From an uncultured Tateyamaria sp. (GTDB taxonomy: Bacteria > Pseudomonadota > Alphaproteobacteria > Rhodobacterales > Rhodobacteraceae), in NCBI RefSeq assembly GCF_947503415.1, contig NZ_CANNDS010000001.1, forward strand, positions 434,001 to 498,000: a DNA stretch of 64,000 bases, read 5' to 3'. A program made the translations under genes and the position numbers. Position 1 is the stretch's first letter. Each line of letters begins with the position of its first letter. This document shows positions 25,174-34,504 of this stretch, piece by piece. The notes below the pieces were generated by a model, which saw nothing but the letters and a program-made list of their open reading frames with translations, did no database searches and was not told the DNA's origin.

Positions 25174-28100
25174 ATGTCTTCTTTCAGCACAATCCTTATC
25201 GGCCATGAAAGCCTTGTGATCCAATGCGGTGAGCTTTTGCGCAGTGAGGGGCACACTATTTCAGCCGTGGTCACGCGCAACGGCGATGTGGAAAGCTGGG
25301 CGGCGGGTGCCGGGTTGCCCTTAGTGGCACCGGGCAAGGGTTTGGCGGACTCGCTTGCCGGCATGGACTGCGACTGGCTTTTGTCCATCGCCAATCTGGA
25401 CATCATTCCCGACGCAGTGCTGGCCCTGCCCAAGCGCGGCGCAGTGAATTTCCATGACGGACCGCTGCCCGCCTATGCGGGGCTCAACGCGCCCGTGTGG
25501 GCCGCGCTGGCAGGCGAGACATCGCATGGCATCAGCTGGCACCTGATCGAAGGCGGCGTGGATGAAGGTGACGTACTGGCCCGTGCCGAGATCACCATCA
25601 CCCCCGAGGATACCGCGCTGACACTGAACACCAAATGCTACGGTGCGGCGATCGAAAGCTTCCCGGCGCTGATGGCGGAACTCGCGAAACCAGAGCCTGC
25701 GCGGCAAAAACAGGACCTGAGCCTGCGCAGCTATTTCGCCCGCGACGCCCGTCCCGACGCGATGCTGGATTTCACCAAACCGGCTGCTGATCTTGCGCGG
25801 ACAATCCGCGCGCTGGATCACGGAGAGTATTGGAACCCGCTTGTGCTGCCTTCGTTCGAGGCTGGCGGCAATTTGTGGCTGGCCCGAGCAGCCCATGTAT
25901 CCGAGAGCGCTTCGGGCGCGGCACCTGGGGCGGTTCTGGCCGCCGATGGTGATCAGCTTGGCATCGCCACGGGTCAAGGAGATCTGGTTCTGACCCGGAT
26001 CACCAGCACGGATGGCAATGCAGCAACCCCCGGCGACATTGCCCGTGTGGGAACCATCCTGCAAAGCCCCTCGGCGGATGCAAAAGCGGATGTAGAGGCA
26101 ATTCTGAGCCCACTTGCGAAGACCGATCCGACTTGGCGCAAAGCGCTGGAAGCAATCACGCCTGTTGATCTGCCCCTGATCAATCCTGCGTCAGGCCCTG
26201 CGCAGCCGTTGGCGCGCACAATCCCCGTGTCTGCCACCGTGTCAGAGGACCAGACCCGCACTGCCTTTGCCCTTCTGATGGCACGCATGACCGAAGACGC
26301 GCGTGCCGATTTTGCGCTGTCCCTGCCGGGCACACATGCCCATCTATGTGACTGGGTTCCGGTCAAGGTCGAGATGACGGACAGCTTTGCCGCCATGACA
26401 GCTGCGCTGGCGCAAACCATGGAAGCGGCGCGCACGCGCGGCCCGTTTGCAGCCGACCTGCTGGCGCGTCTTCCGGGCACGGATCCGACTTTGCCTGCGC
26501 TGGCCTTCAGCGACACGGCCGAGGCTGGCCTGATCGGCCCATCTGCCCTGACGCTGGCAGTGACGCAGACCGGGACGACGCTCTATGGCGACAAGGCCCG
26601 CATCGACGAGACCGCGCTTGACCTTTACGCCGCGCGGCTGACTCATCTGCTGGAACACCTGAGCAGCAGCGATGATCCAAAGGCGTTGTCAATTCTGCCC
26701 GAGGCAGAGCGGAAACAGACACTTGTCGACTGGAATGCCACCGACAAACCATATGACCCCGAAGAGTGCGTGCATCAGGCCTTCGAGGCGCAAGTTGAGC
26801 GGACGCCAGGGGCCGAAGCGCTCGCCTTTGAGGGTGAGAGCCTGAGCTATGCCGAACTCAATGCAGCCGCCAACCGGCTGGCGCACAAGCTGATCGGCAT
26901 GGGCGTTAAACCGGGTGTCACGGTGGGTCTGCACCTGCCGCGCTCCTCCGGTCTGCTGGTCGCGGCGCTGGCGATCCTGAAGGCGGGCGGTGCCTACCTG
27001 CCGATGGATCCGACCTATCCAGCGGATCGAACGGCGCTTTATCTGGAAGACAGTCAGGCAGGCGTGGTCGTCACCAATGCAGATCTTGCAGCTACGTTGC
27101 CTTCCAGTACGGCACAGATCCTCGATATCGCGGCATCCGTGGCGGACCAGCCCGACACCAACCCACAAAGCAGTGTCGGCGGCGCTGATCTGGCCTACAT
27201 GATTTACACCTCCGGCTCGACTGGCCGGCCCAAGGGCGTCATGGTTGAACACCGCAATGTCGCCAATTTCTTTGTCGGCATGGATGACCGGATCGATCAC
27301 GCCTCTGGCGGGGTTTGGCTGGCGGTCACGTCTCTCAGCTTCGACATTTCCGTGTTGGAGCTGTTCTGGACACTCGCGCGCGGCTTCAAGCTGGTGCTGT
27401 CCGGCGATGAGAGCCGGGCGCTGGTGGCCGGAGACGGCGACACAGGCGGCGGTGTGCCGGGCGGGATGGAATTCAGTCTCTATTACTGGGGCAACGATGA
27501 CGGGCGCGGGCGTAACAAGTATCGCACGCTGCTGGAAGGCGCAAAATTCGCCGACCAGAACGGCTTTGTCGCTGTCTGGACGCCGGAACGGCATTTCCAC
27601 GCCTTTGGCGGCCCCTATCCGAACCCCTCCGTCACCGGCGCAGCCGTAGCGGGGGCCACACAGAACATTGGGGTCCGCGCAGGCTCGTGCGTGGCACCGC
27701 TGCACCATACCGCACGCATTGCCGAGGAATGGGCAGTGATCGACAACCTCACCAACGGCAAGGCTGGCATGGCGATTGCCAGTGGCTGGCAGCCAGATGA
27801 CTTTGTGCTGCGCCCCGAAAACACGCCCCCCGAAAACAAACCTGCCATGTTCCGCCAGATCGCCGATCTGCGCAAACTGTGGGCCGGGGAACCGGTGGCG
27901 TTCCCGCGCAAGGACGGGCAGATGCACGAGGTCGTCACGCAACCGCGCCCCATCTCGAAAACCCCTGATCTGTGGGTCACGACCGCAGGCAATCCCGAGA
28001 CCTGGAAAGAGGCGGGGCGCAATGGCTGTCATGTGCTGACCCACCTGCTGGGCCAGTCGGTCAGCGAGGTCGGCGACAAGATCAAACTCTACCATCAGGC

Positions 28101-29853
28101 GCTGCGCGAGGCAGGCCATGATCCAGCGCGCTTCAAGGTGACGCTGATGCTGCACACCTATCTGGCTGGCACCCGCGACGAAGCGCGGGAAGTGGCGCGC
28201 GGACCCATGAAGGACTACCTGCGCTCGGCCGCCGGGCTGATCAAGCAATACGCCTGGGCCTTTCCTGCCTTCAAACGCCCGGAAGGTGTGGACAACGCGT
28301 TCCAGTTGGATCTGGGGTCTCTGACCGAAGAAGAACTGGAGGGCATCCTCGATTTCGCCTTTGAACGCTACTTCAATGACAGCGGCCTCTTTGGCACCAC
28401 CGAAGATGCAATGGCCAAGGTCGCCGAGGTGAAGGGTATCGGCGTGACCGAGATTGCATGCCTCATCGACTACGGTATCGAAGTGGATACGATCCTCGAA
28501 GCGCTGACGCCACTGGCCGAAGTTGTGCGCGCGGCAAATGCAGGTGCGGGTCCGGCGGCGGATGATTTCTCGATCGCGGCCCAGATTTCGCGCCACAAGG
28601 TCACGCATTTGCAATGCACTCCGTCGATGGCGCGGATGCTGGTGATGAATGATGAGGCCAGCGCTGCATTAGGGTCGGTGAAGCACCTGATGCTGGGAGG
28701 GGAGGCGCTGCCCGGCGCATTGGTCAGCGATCTGAATGCGCTGACAGAGGCTCATATCGAGAACATGTACGGGCCAACCGAGACGACGATCTGGTCCACA
28801 ACCCGGACAGCGCGCGCTGATGCGGGGGTTGTCGGCATTGGCACCCCCATCGCCAACACACAGGTCTATATCCTGAATGGCGCGCTGGAACCGCAACCCA
28901 TCGGCGTGCCGGGTGAGCTGTATATCGGCGGCGATGGCGTCACGCGCGGCTATTGGCAGCGCGAAAACCTGACGGCAGAGCGCTTCGTCGCAGACCCGTT
29001 TTCAACCAAGAAGGGTGCGCGCATCTATGCCACCGGCGATCTGGCGCGCTGGTTGCCCAGCGGAGAACTGGATTTCCTCGGTCGCGCCGACTTTCAGGTC
29101 AAGCTACGCGGGTACCGGATCGAACTGGGTGAGATCGAAACTTCCATCGACGCATTGGACGGTGTGCGCCAGTCGGTTGTTTTGGTGCGCGAAGATACAC
29201 CCGGCGTCCAACAACTTGTGGCCTATCTGCTCGCGGATGGAAGCCTCGAAGAACCTACCCTGAAAACGGCTCTGGCCGGGGTGCTTCCCGCCCATATGAT
29301 CCCGGGTCGCTTCGTCACGCTGGACAGCTTCCCGCTGACGCCCAACAAGAAAGTCGACCGCAAGGCACTGCCCGTGCCGGGCGCCCCTCTGCGGGCCAAA
29401 ATGGCCAACACTCCGACGGCCCCTGCGACGGCGAAAACCACCTCGGGCGACGGCCCCGGTTTCGACGGCGATGTGACAGCGGCAATCAGCGGGATCTGGA
29501 CCGCGATCCTCGGGGTTTCTGATATCTCCGGGCGTGACAGTTTCTTTGATCTGGGCGGGCACTCCTTGCTTGCGGTGCAGGCGCATCGTGAGATCAAGTC
29601 CCAACTGGGTGTCACCAGACTGTCGATCACGGATATTTTCCGGTTCCCGGTTCTCGCCGATCTGGCAGCGGCGGTGGAAGGTAAGCTGGGCGCCGCGGCG
29701 CCGAAACCTGCCGCTTCGACCGCGCCCCCCGAACCGGCAAAAGTGCCCGAACCCGTCGGCGCACCGGCAGTTGCTGCAGAGCATCCCGCCACCCGTGCCG
29801 ATGCGATGGCACAACGCCGGGCCATGCGGGCGGCGCGTCGCAAAGGCGGATAG
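25174..29853 (+). CDS. NRPS-like megasynthase: formyltransferase, half-C, A domain with inserted luciferase-like monooxygenase, carrier domain
   Basis: A 1559-residue protein. Residues 1 to about 300 match methionyl-tRNA formyltransferase-type domains, with N92, H94 and D130 in place of the catalytic N-H-D set. About 330-500 resembles only the C-terminal half of a condensation domain, and no HHxxxDG is present. The adenylation domain begins near 520 (core A3 YTSGSTGRPKG, about 675). It is interrupted at about 760-1130 by an FMN-dependent luciferase-like monooxygenase (FADQNGFVAVWTPERHFH), then resumes with YGPTETT (about 1198), YATGDLARW (about 1285) and NKKVDRKALP. The carrier serine is S1464 in LGGHSL. 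An Ala/Pro-rich tail follows, and there is no thioesterase. The inserted domain is the MupA/Atu3671 type known from natural-product synthetases. The formyl group probably goes to the carrier-bound amino acid, as in LgrA; the amino acid is not predictable because the insertion splits the specificity region. Confidence 0.93.
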   Translation: MSSFSTILIGHESLVIQCGELLRSEGHTISAVVTRNGDVESWAAGAGLPLVAPGKGLADSLAGMDCDWLLSIANLDIIPDAVLALPKRGAVNFHDGPLPAYAGLNAPVWAALAGETSHGISWHLIEGGVDEGDVLARAEITITPEDTALTLNTKCYGAAIESFPALMAELAKPEPARQKQDLSLRSYFARDARPDAMLDFTKPAADLARTIRALDHGEYWNPLVLPSFEAGGNLWLARAAHVSESASGAAPGAVLAADGDQLGIATGQGDLVLTRITSTDGNAATPGDIARVGTILQSPSADAKADVEAILSPLAKTDPTWRKALEAITPVDLPLINPASGPAQPLARTIPVSATVSEDQTRTAFALLMARMTEDARADFALSLPGTHAHLCDWVPVKVEMTDSFAAMTAALAQTMEAARTRGPFAADLLARLPGTDPTLPALAFSDTAEAGLIGPSALTLAVTQTGTTLYGDKARIDETALDLYAARLTHLLEHLSSSDDPKALSILPEAERKQTLVDWNATDKPYDPEECVHQAFEAQVERTPGAEALAFEGESLSYAELNAAANRLAHKLIGMGVKPGVTVGLHLPRSSGLLVAALAILKAGGAYLPMDPTYPADRTALYLEDSQAGVVVTNADLAATLPSSTAQILDIAASVADQPDTNPQSSVGGADLAYMIYTSGSTGRPKGVMVEHRNVANFFVGMDDRIDHASGGVWLAVTSLSFDISVLELFWTLARGFKLVLSGDESRALVAGDGDTGGGVPGGMEFSLYYWGNDDGRGRNKYRTLLEGAKFADQNGFVAVWTPERHFHAFGGPYPNPSVTGAAVAGATQNIGVRAGSCVAPLHHTARIAEEWAVIDNLTNGKAGMAIASGWQPDDFVLRPENTPPENKPAMFRQIADLRKLWAGEPVAFPRKDGQMHEVVTQPRPISKTPDLWVTTAGNPETWKEAGRNGCHVLTHLLGQSVSEVGDKIKLYHQALREAGHDPARFKVTLMLHTYLAGTRDEAREVARGPMKDYLRSAAGLIKQYAWAFPAFKRPEGVDNAFQLDLGSLTEEELEGILDFAFERYFNDSGLFGTTEDAMAKVAEVKGIGVTEIACLIDYGIEVDTILEALTPLAEVVRAANAGAGPAADDFSIAAQISRHKVTHLQCTPSMARMLVMNDEASAALGSVKHLMLGGEALPGALVSDLNALTEAHIENMYGPTETTIWSTTRTARADAGVVGIGTPIANTQVYILNGALEPQPIGVPGELYIGGDGVTRGYWQRENLTAERFVADPFSTKKGARIYATGDLARWLPSGELDFLGRADFQVKLRGYRIELGEIETSIDALDGVRQSVVLVREDTPGVQQLVAYLLADGSLEEPTLKTALAGVLPAHMIPGRFVTLDSFPLTPNKKVDRKALPVPGAPLRAKMANTPTAPATAKTTSGDGPGFDGDVTAAISGIWTAILGVSDISGRDSFFDLGGHSLLAVQAHREIKSQLGVTRLSITDIFRFPVLADLAAAVEGKLGAAAPKPAASTAPPEPAKVPEPVGAPAVAAEHPATRADAMAQRRAMRAARRKGG

Positions 29854-29980
29854 TGCCGCTACGGCCAACACATACAACAAACGCTGCCCGATTTTTCGGC
29901 GGGCGGTTTGGCTGGCCGTCAAGCAATGGCAACGGTCGACCTCCAAACTTGAGCTATTCCTATCGCGTTCAGGTCAAGCG

Positions 29981-31201
29981 CTAGAGGTAGGTCTTGATGA
30001 TCTCGCAGCGATGCTCATAGACGCTTTCGTCATCAAACGGAGCCCCATCGCGGGCGGCCCGGACGATAAGGTCGGCCAGCGCAGCCCTGTCTTTGTCCAG
30101 CGCGGCCACGGCATCTGACAAGGCGTCGACATCATTCAACGGCACAAGCCGCCCGCCCTGATGCTCCGCAATAAGATCGCGGGCAAAAGACCCCTCATAT
30201 CCGACAATGGGCGCGGCTGAGACCAACGCCTCGATCAGGCAGCGAGGCGATTCAGGGGTCTTGTGGCAAAACAGGAAGATATGCGCCTCTCGCAGGTGTT
30301 GCATGACCGTGTCGCGGTCCTCCACAAACCCGGCAAGATGGACTTTCTCCTTCAGCCCGGCTGCATCGACAAGAGACTTCATTTCGGCCAGATCAGGACC
30401 ATCGCCCAACCAGGTCGCCTTGAAGTCCACGCCTTGTGCATTCAGGCGATCCAACACACCAACCCAGTCCTGAGGCCCCTTCATGGCGCTGGCCCGGCCT
30501 GTATAGACGATGTTCAGGGGACCCTGCGAAACCGCGGCACTTTTTGCCTGAACCTGATCAGGCGTGATATGATCCGCCTTGTTGATATGGATGTCATGCA
30601 CCAGCTGCGGCTGTTTGCAGTAGGGCGCGTAGGTGTCAAAGGTCTCTTTGCCGTGAAACAGGCCCAGTGCCGCGCGGCGGATGATGAACTTTTCCCACCA
30701 CCACATGGGGCGATGTTCCAGCCGGGCGCGCAGCCTGCGCCGCCATAGATCACTGCTGGCAGCGGTCCGGCGTACAACTTCGGATTCCACCCGGTCCGTC
30801 CAGATCGCAAAGGGCAGCCCCGCCCGGTGCGACTGCCACGCCGCAACCGAACCCCAATCGCCAGCCAGACCCCCAATCGAAAAGGACCGGTAGTCCGCAT
30901 TGGCGATCTCAGTACGAATGATGTCCCGACAGGCTCGAAAATGGCGAAAGAACTGATCCGGCCGATAGGCCATGGGCAGAGGAACAAGCCGGATGCGGTG
31001 CATGTCCAGACCGGCCTGATCGATGGGGATCCAGCCGTCCGGCAAAGGCCCCGTCGTGACCGGGTTCATACAGACAACTTCATCGAAATGCTCGGCCCAC
31101 AACCGCAGCCCATTACAGGCCTGTCCTTCCAGATGCAGACCATCCTTTGTCTGCACCAGCGGAACGGGCGCATAAATAAGCAACTTTCCTGATTTCGTCA
31201 T
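29981..31201 (-). CDS. Family 4 glycosyltransferase
   Basis: A 406-residue GT-B-fold enzyme. The C-terminal donor domain carries VYTGRASAMKGPQDW, KVHLAGFVEDRD and the acidic SPRCLIEALVSAAPIVGYEGS segment of GT4 enzymes. It would add one sugar to the EPS repeat on the cytoplasmic face. It stands alone: convergent with the megasynthase gene on its left (128-bp gap) and divergent from the lipoprotein gene on its right, with a symmetric inverted repeat between their starts. Confidence 0.88.
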   Translation of the reverse strand: MTKSGKLLIYAPVPLVQTKDGLHLEGQACNGLRLWAEHFDEVVCMNPVTTGPLPDGWIPIDQAGLDMHRIRLVPLPMAYRPDQFFRHFRACRDIIRTEIANADYRSFSIGGLAGDWGSVAAWQSHRAGLPFAIWTDRVESEVVRRTAASSDLWRRRLRARLEHRPMWWWEKFIIRRAALGLFHGKETFDTYAPYCKQPQLVHDIHINKADHITPDQVQAKSAAVSQGPLNIVYTGRASAMKGPQDWVGVLDRLNAQGVDFKATWLGDGPDLAEMKSLVDAAGLKEKVHLAGFVEDRDTVMQHLREAHIFLFCHKTPESPRCLIEALVSAAPIVGYEGSFARDLIAEHQGGRLVPLNDVDALSDAVAALDKDRAALADLIVRAARDGAPFDDESVYEHRCEIIKTYL

Positions 31202-31208
31202 GAAATAG

Positions 31209-31279
31209 TGTGTCCCGTCGTCACATCATCAAAACGGATGCTGTCGTCCGGTCTTGCATTGACCTAATGACGGGACACA
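31209..31279. promoter_or_regulatory. 11-bp inverted-repeat pair in a divergent promoter region
   Basis: TGTGTCCCGTC (31209-31219) and its perfect reverse complement GACGGGACACA (31269-31279) face each other across 49 bp, between the divergent GT4 and lipoprotein genes. The spacing is about six helical turns centre to centre, suited to cooperative binding or looping. A related string, ATAGCGTGTCCCGT, occurs near 45503. Confidence 0.5.
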
Positions 31280-31321
31280 TATCGAATGAAGTCTTCATTG
31301 TCACCAAAACACGTTGTTCCC

Positions 31322-32266
31322 ATGCCTTTACGTCGTCTCAAACGCAAATCCGCCACACTGCTCCTGCTCTTTCTGTCAGCATGCGGACTAACAACCCGCT
31401 GCGGTGGGCCGGAGCCCCTGGCCGATGCCGACTTCGCCGAACTTTATGAAACCCCACTTGAGCCGCCTGCGTCAGGTTTGTCGGTGTATCATCTGGGTCA
31501 TAGCCTGGTGGGGCGCGACATGCCGGTCATGCTTGAGCAACTGGGCGGGGCGGAACACAGCTTCAACAGCCAGCTTGGCTGGGGCGCCATGCTGCGTGAA
31601 CACTGGGAACCGGATATGCCGGTGAAAGGGTTTGAACAGGAAAACCAGCACACGCAATATCGCGACCCGCACGAGGCGCTGGCCGAAGGATCATACGACG
31701 CGATTGTCCTGACCGAGACGGTCGAAATCCGCGACAGCATAGAATACCACAATTCGCAGGATTACCTGCGCAAATGGGCGACCGCAACTTGGGCTGGTAA
31801 CCCCGAAACCCGCGTCTACCTGTATGAAACCTGGCACAATCTGGATGACCCCGAAGGCTGGCTCACGCGGTTGGATCTGGATCTGGACCGATACTGGGAA
31901 ACCGAAATTCTGCGCCGCGCGCTCGCCCATGACGATGTGACCCAACCCATTTATGTCATTCCCGGCGGACAGGTCATGGCAGCCTTTGTGCGCCGACTTG
32001 AGGCGGCTGGCGGCATCGGGCCGGTCAAAACCCGCGAGGATCTTTTCTCCGACACGATACACTTTAACGATTATGGCGCTTACCTGATGGCTTTGACCCA
32101 CTACGCGGTGCTGTACGGGCGCAGCCCCGTGGGCTTGCCACATGCTTTGCTGAAATCGGATGGCTCACCCGCCCAAGACCCGGGACCAGAGCTTGCCGCC
32201 GCGATGCAGGACACCGTCTGGCAGGTGGTCAGCGCCTATGCACCAAGCGGAGTGCGCGGGGACTGA
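31322..32266 (+). CDS. SGNH-like lipoprotein
   Basis: A 314-residue protein from the ATG at 31322, chosen because it starts a lipoprotein signal peptide (basic MPLRRLKRK, hydrophobic run, lipobox LSAC near residue 20). An upstream in-frame ATG at 31286 would spoil this. The mature part has HLGHSLVGRDMP early and DTIHFNDYGAYL late, which mirror the first and last SGNH blocks, although the usual GDS is replaced by GHS. It may be an envelope esterase or acyl-transfer protein for the EPS, but this is tentative. Its stop abuts the stop of the convergent flippase gene. Confidence 0.75.
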   Translation: MPLRRLKRKSATLLLLFLSACGLTTRCGGPEPLADADFAELYETPLEPPASGLSVYHLGHSLVGRDMPVMLEQLGGAEHSFNSQLGWGAMLREHWEPDMPVKGFEQENQHTQYRDPHEALAEGSYDAIVLTETVEIRDSIEYHNSQDYLRKWATATWAGNPETRVYLYETWHNLDDPEGWLTRLDLDLDRYWETEILRRALAHDDVTQPIYVIPGGQVMAAFVRRLEAAGGIGPVKTREDLFSDTIHFNDYGAYLMALTHYAVLYGRSPVGLPHALLKSDGSPAQDPGPELAAAMQDTVWQVVSAYAPSGVRGD

Positions 32267-33631
32267 TCACTGGATCGACAGGACATGCAGCAAAGCGTCC
32301 TGATTGATCCAGAACGCCAGCGACCCGCACAAAATGGTCAGAGCCATAAAGACCCCGTCATGCAGCGGGTCTTCGGCGCGGTAGGGCCGGATCAGGTAAT
32401 AAAGCACCGGGTAGCTCAGGATCGCTGCCAGCGGTTGGGCCGCCAGTGCCCCGATCAAGCCAAAATTCATCACGCCTACGATCAGAAGCCCGGTTTGCAG
32501 CACCGCACGCAACGCCTGATAGGCGGTGAAAAGACCCGACCTGCCAACAGCCAGCAGCACAAAGGCGTGGCCACGAATGATCAGGCTCGGCATCAACGAG
32601 ACGCTCATCACCACCAGGATTGGACCCGCGGCCCAGTATTCGGTGGTGTAAAGCAACTCGATCAGCCACTGGCCCAAAAGCGCCAGCACGAACTGCATGG
32701 CAAACAGCAGACCTGTCAGCCCGAACCGCGCCTTGGACAACGCACGGCGATTGGCCTCTGACTCGGCCGGGGGTCGGGCCGAATAAAGCGGATAGACCAC
32801 ACGCACCGCAAAATTGCCCATCAGCATCAGCGGCACAGAGCCAAAGAAGTACGCGATGTTGTAAAAGCCCAGATTGGCCAGCGTGAAGAATTTCGACAGC
32901 AACATGCGGTCGCCGTTCTCGATGATGAAGGTAAGGCCGGAGCTGACAAAAAGGTATTTGCCGAAATGGAACAGCTCCCAGAAGGCCGCCCGCTCCAGCC
33001 GCAAACGGTTCGGATGACCGGGCAGCACCAGATGCGACAGCACCGCATGCAACGCCTGTTGCACCATCATGCCCACAACCAGCGCCCAGACCGTTTCCCA
33101 GACCCACGCCAGCACCACCATGACGACAATCGCCACCGACTGGCAGCCCAGATCAAGGAAGGTCACGCGGCCCAGATGGATGTTGCGGGACGCGGTCCCG
33201 ATACGGGTGGACCGCATCTCCATGATAAAGACGGTGAAGGCGAGACCGAACATCAGCTCATACAGGATCGGCTCTCCGTAGAACCGAGAGACGGGGCCTG
33301 CAATCGCGCAGCAAATGAGGCCCAACAGGACGCCGCGCATCACTTGCAATGTCCAGGCCGTGTTCAGAAAGACCGGGTCATCCCCGCGCTTTGATCGCAC
33401 GATGCTGGTGCCCAGACCCACGTCGGAAAACATCTGCAACCCTGCCAAAAACAAGGACACGATTGCCATCAGACCAAAGGCTTCGGGAAACAGAAGCCGC
33501 GTCAGGATCAGGTTCGACAGGAGCCGTAAGAACTGCCCTCCACCAAAACCCAGAAAGGTCAGGACAGAGCCACGCATGACCCGCGCACCCATTCCGTCGC
33601 CGGAGAACTGCCGCTGGATAATACCGAACAT
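32267..33631 (-). CDS. Oligosaccharide flippase (Wzx-type, MOP superfamily)
   Basis: A 454-residue membrane protein with about twelve to fourteen hydrophobic helices and the MOP-family opening RGSVLTFLGFGGGQFLRLLSNLILTRLLFPEAFGL in spaced form. It would move lipid-linked EPS repeat units to the periplasm. It is last in the leftward operon ATPase-Wzz-CpsD-flippase, 44 bp after the CpsD-like gene, so export, length control and flipping are co-expressed. Confidence 0.9.
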   Translation of the reverse strand: MFGIIQRQFSGDGMGARVMRGSVLTFLGFGGGQFLRLLSNLILTRLLFPEAFGLMAIVSLFLAGLQMFSDVGLGTSIVRSKRGDDPVFLNTAWTLQVMRGVLLGLICCAIAGPVSRFYGEPILYELMFGLAFTVFIMEMRSTRIGTASRNIHLGRVTFLDLGCQSVAIVVMVVLAWVWETVWALVVGMMVQQALHAVLSHLVLPGHPNRLRLERAAFWELFHFGKYLFVSSGLTFIIENGDRMLLSKFFTLANLGFYNIAYFFGSVPLMLMGNFAVRVVYPLYSARPPAESEANRRALSKARFGLTGLLFAMQFVLALLGQWLIELLYTTEYWAAGPILVVMSVSLMPSLIIRGHAFVLLAVGRSGLFTAYQALRAVLQTGLLIVGVMNFGLIGALAAQPLAAILSYPVLYYLIRPYRAEDPLHDGVFMALTILCGSLAFWINQDALLHVLSIQ

Positions 33632-33675
33632 ACCTACCCAGCTTTCATCGGTTCACAAAACAGGCCCACCACGCC

Positions 33676-34464
33676 CTATTCAGCCTTGACCGCACTTGGA
33701 TGGCAGCCGTTCAAGACAACTCCCAACACGTTGGTGCTTTCGGCAACTTCGCGTTCACAGACATCGAGTTGGTTGAACCGCGTTTTCTCGGCCAGTGCCA
33801 CGATCAGCGCGCAATCGGTGTTTTTCAGGAACGCCCGTGCGCGATCTCCACCGAGGATGGCAGGCAGGTCAAAAATCATCACGTCAGGTTTGTAGGTGTC
33901 TTGCACGCTATCAAGAAATTCACCGATCTTGTCGGACAGGATCAGTTTGTTTGGATCGGCTTCAGGTTCGGGCGAGATGACAACGCCGACATTCTCGCGG
34001 ACCCGCTGCAAATGGTCCGACAGCGGTACGCGCCCGTTCAGGATCGACCTCAGACTGTGGCGGCTTTCAAGGCCCAGAAACTGATGAACCGATGGATCGC
34101 CCAAATCGAAATCGAACAGAATGGTGCGCAAGTTGTTCGTTCGGCCCAATCCCAAAGCCAGATTGCACGCAATCGTCGTCTTGCCGCTGGAGGATTCCGG
34201 GGACGTGATGGCCAGCCGGCTCCATCCATTCTGCTGCATCTGCAACAACGTCTTTGTCCGCAACACGTCAAAGGACGCAGAGCTGGTGTCCGGGGCCTGC
34301 GACACAACCCGGTGCTTGCGCAATGTTGCGTCGGACAGGTGAACACGGGGCAGATCATCCCATGCCCCAGGCGCCTCGGGCTTCGCCTTGGGGCCCGGAT
34401 GGATCTGCGCTGTGTCCGATCGCTGTGACCGAGCTCTTGCCAAAGCCGCCTGAAGTTTTTCCAT
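33676..34464 (-). CDS. CpsD/CapB-type P-loop ATPase (BY-kinase-like)
   Basis: A 262-residue cytoplasmic partner of the Wzz protein. The Walker A motif is ESSSGKTT (K95), the second Walker A' motif is ILFDFDLGDPS, and Walker B is MIFDLPAIL. These are the three motifs of bacterial tyrosine kinases that control EPS chain length. The C-terminus ends GCHPSAVKAE with no tyrosine cluster, so the usual autophosphorylation tail is missing. It may act as a simple ATPase partner rather than a kinase. The gene lies 40 bp after the Wzz gene. Confidence 0.85.
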   Translation of the reverse strand: MEKLQAALARARSQRSDTAQIHPGPKAKPEAPGAWDDLPRVHLSDATLRKHRVVSQAPDTSSASFDVLRTKTLLQMQQNGWSRLAITSPESSSGKTTIACNLALGLGRTNNLRTILFDFDLGDPSVHQFLGLESRHSLRSILNGRVPLSDHLQRVRENVGVVISPEPEADPNKLILSDKIGEFLDSVQDTYKPDVMIFDLPAILGGDRARAFLKNTDCALIVALAEKTRFNQLDVCEREVAESTNVLGVVLNGCHPSAVKAE

Positions 34465-34504
34465 TCTCTGTCCGTTTTATCGCCGCGAGCTAAGCCCCGG
34501 CGTC

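Noticed and set aside
26689..28614. 641-codon open frame antisense to the NRPS-like gene
   Set aside because: It is a codon-bias shadow of a GC-rich gene. It has no family signature and no ribosome site, and the sense frame carries intact catalytic motifs.
29880..29910. Weak hairpin after the NRPS-like gene
   Set aside because: The stem is short and imperfect and no T-run follows on either strand, so I do not call a terminator.
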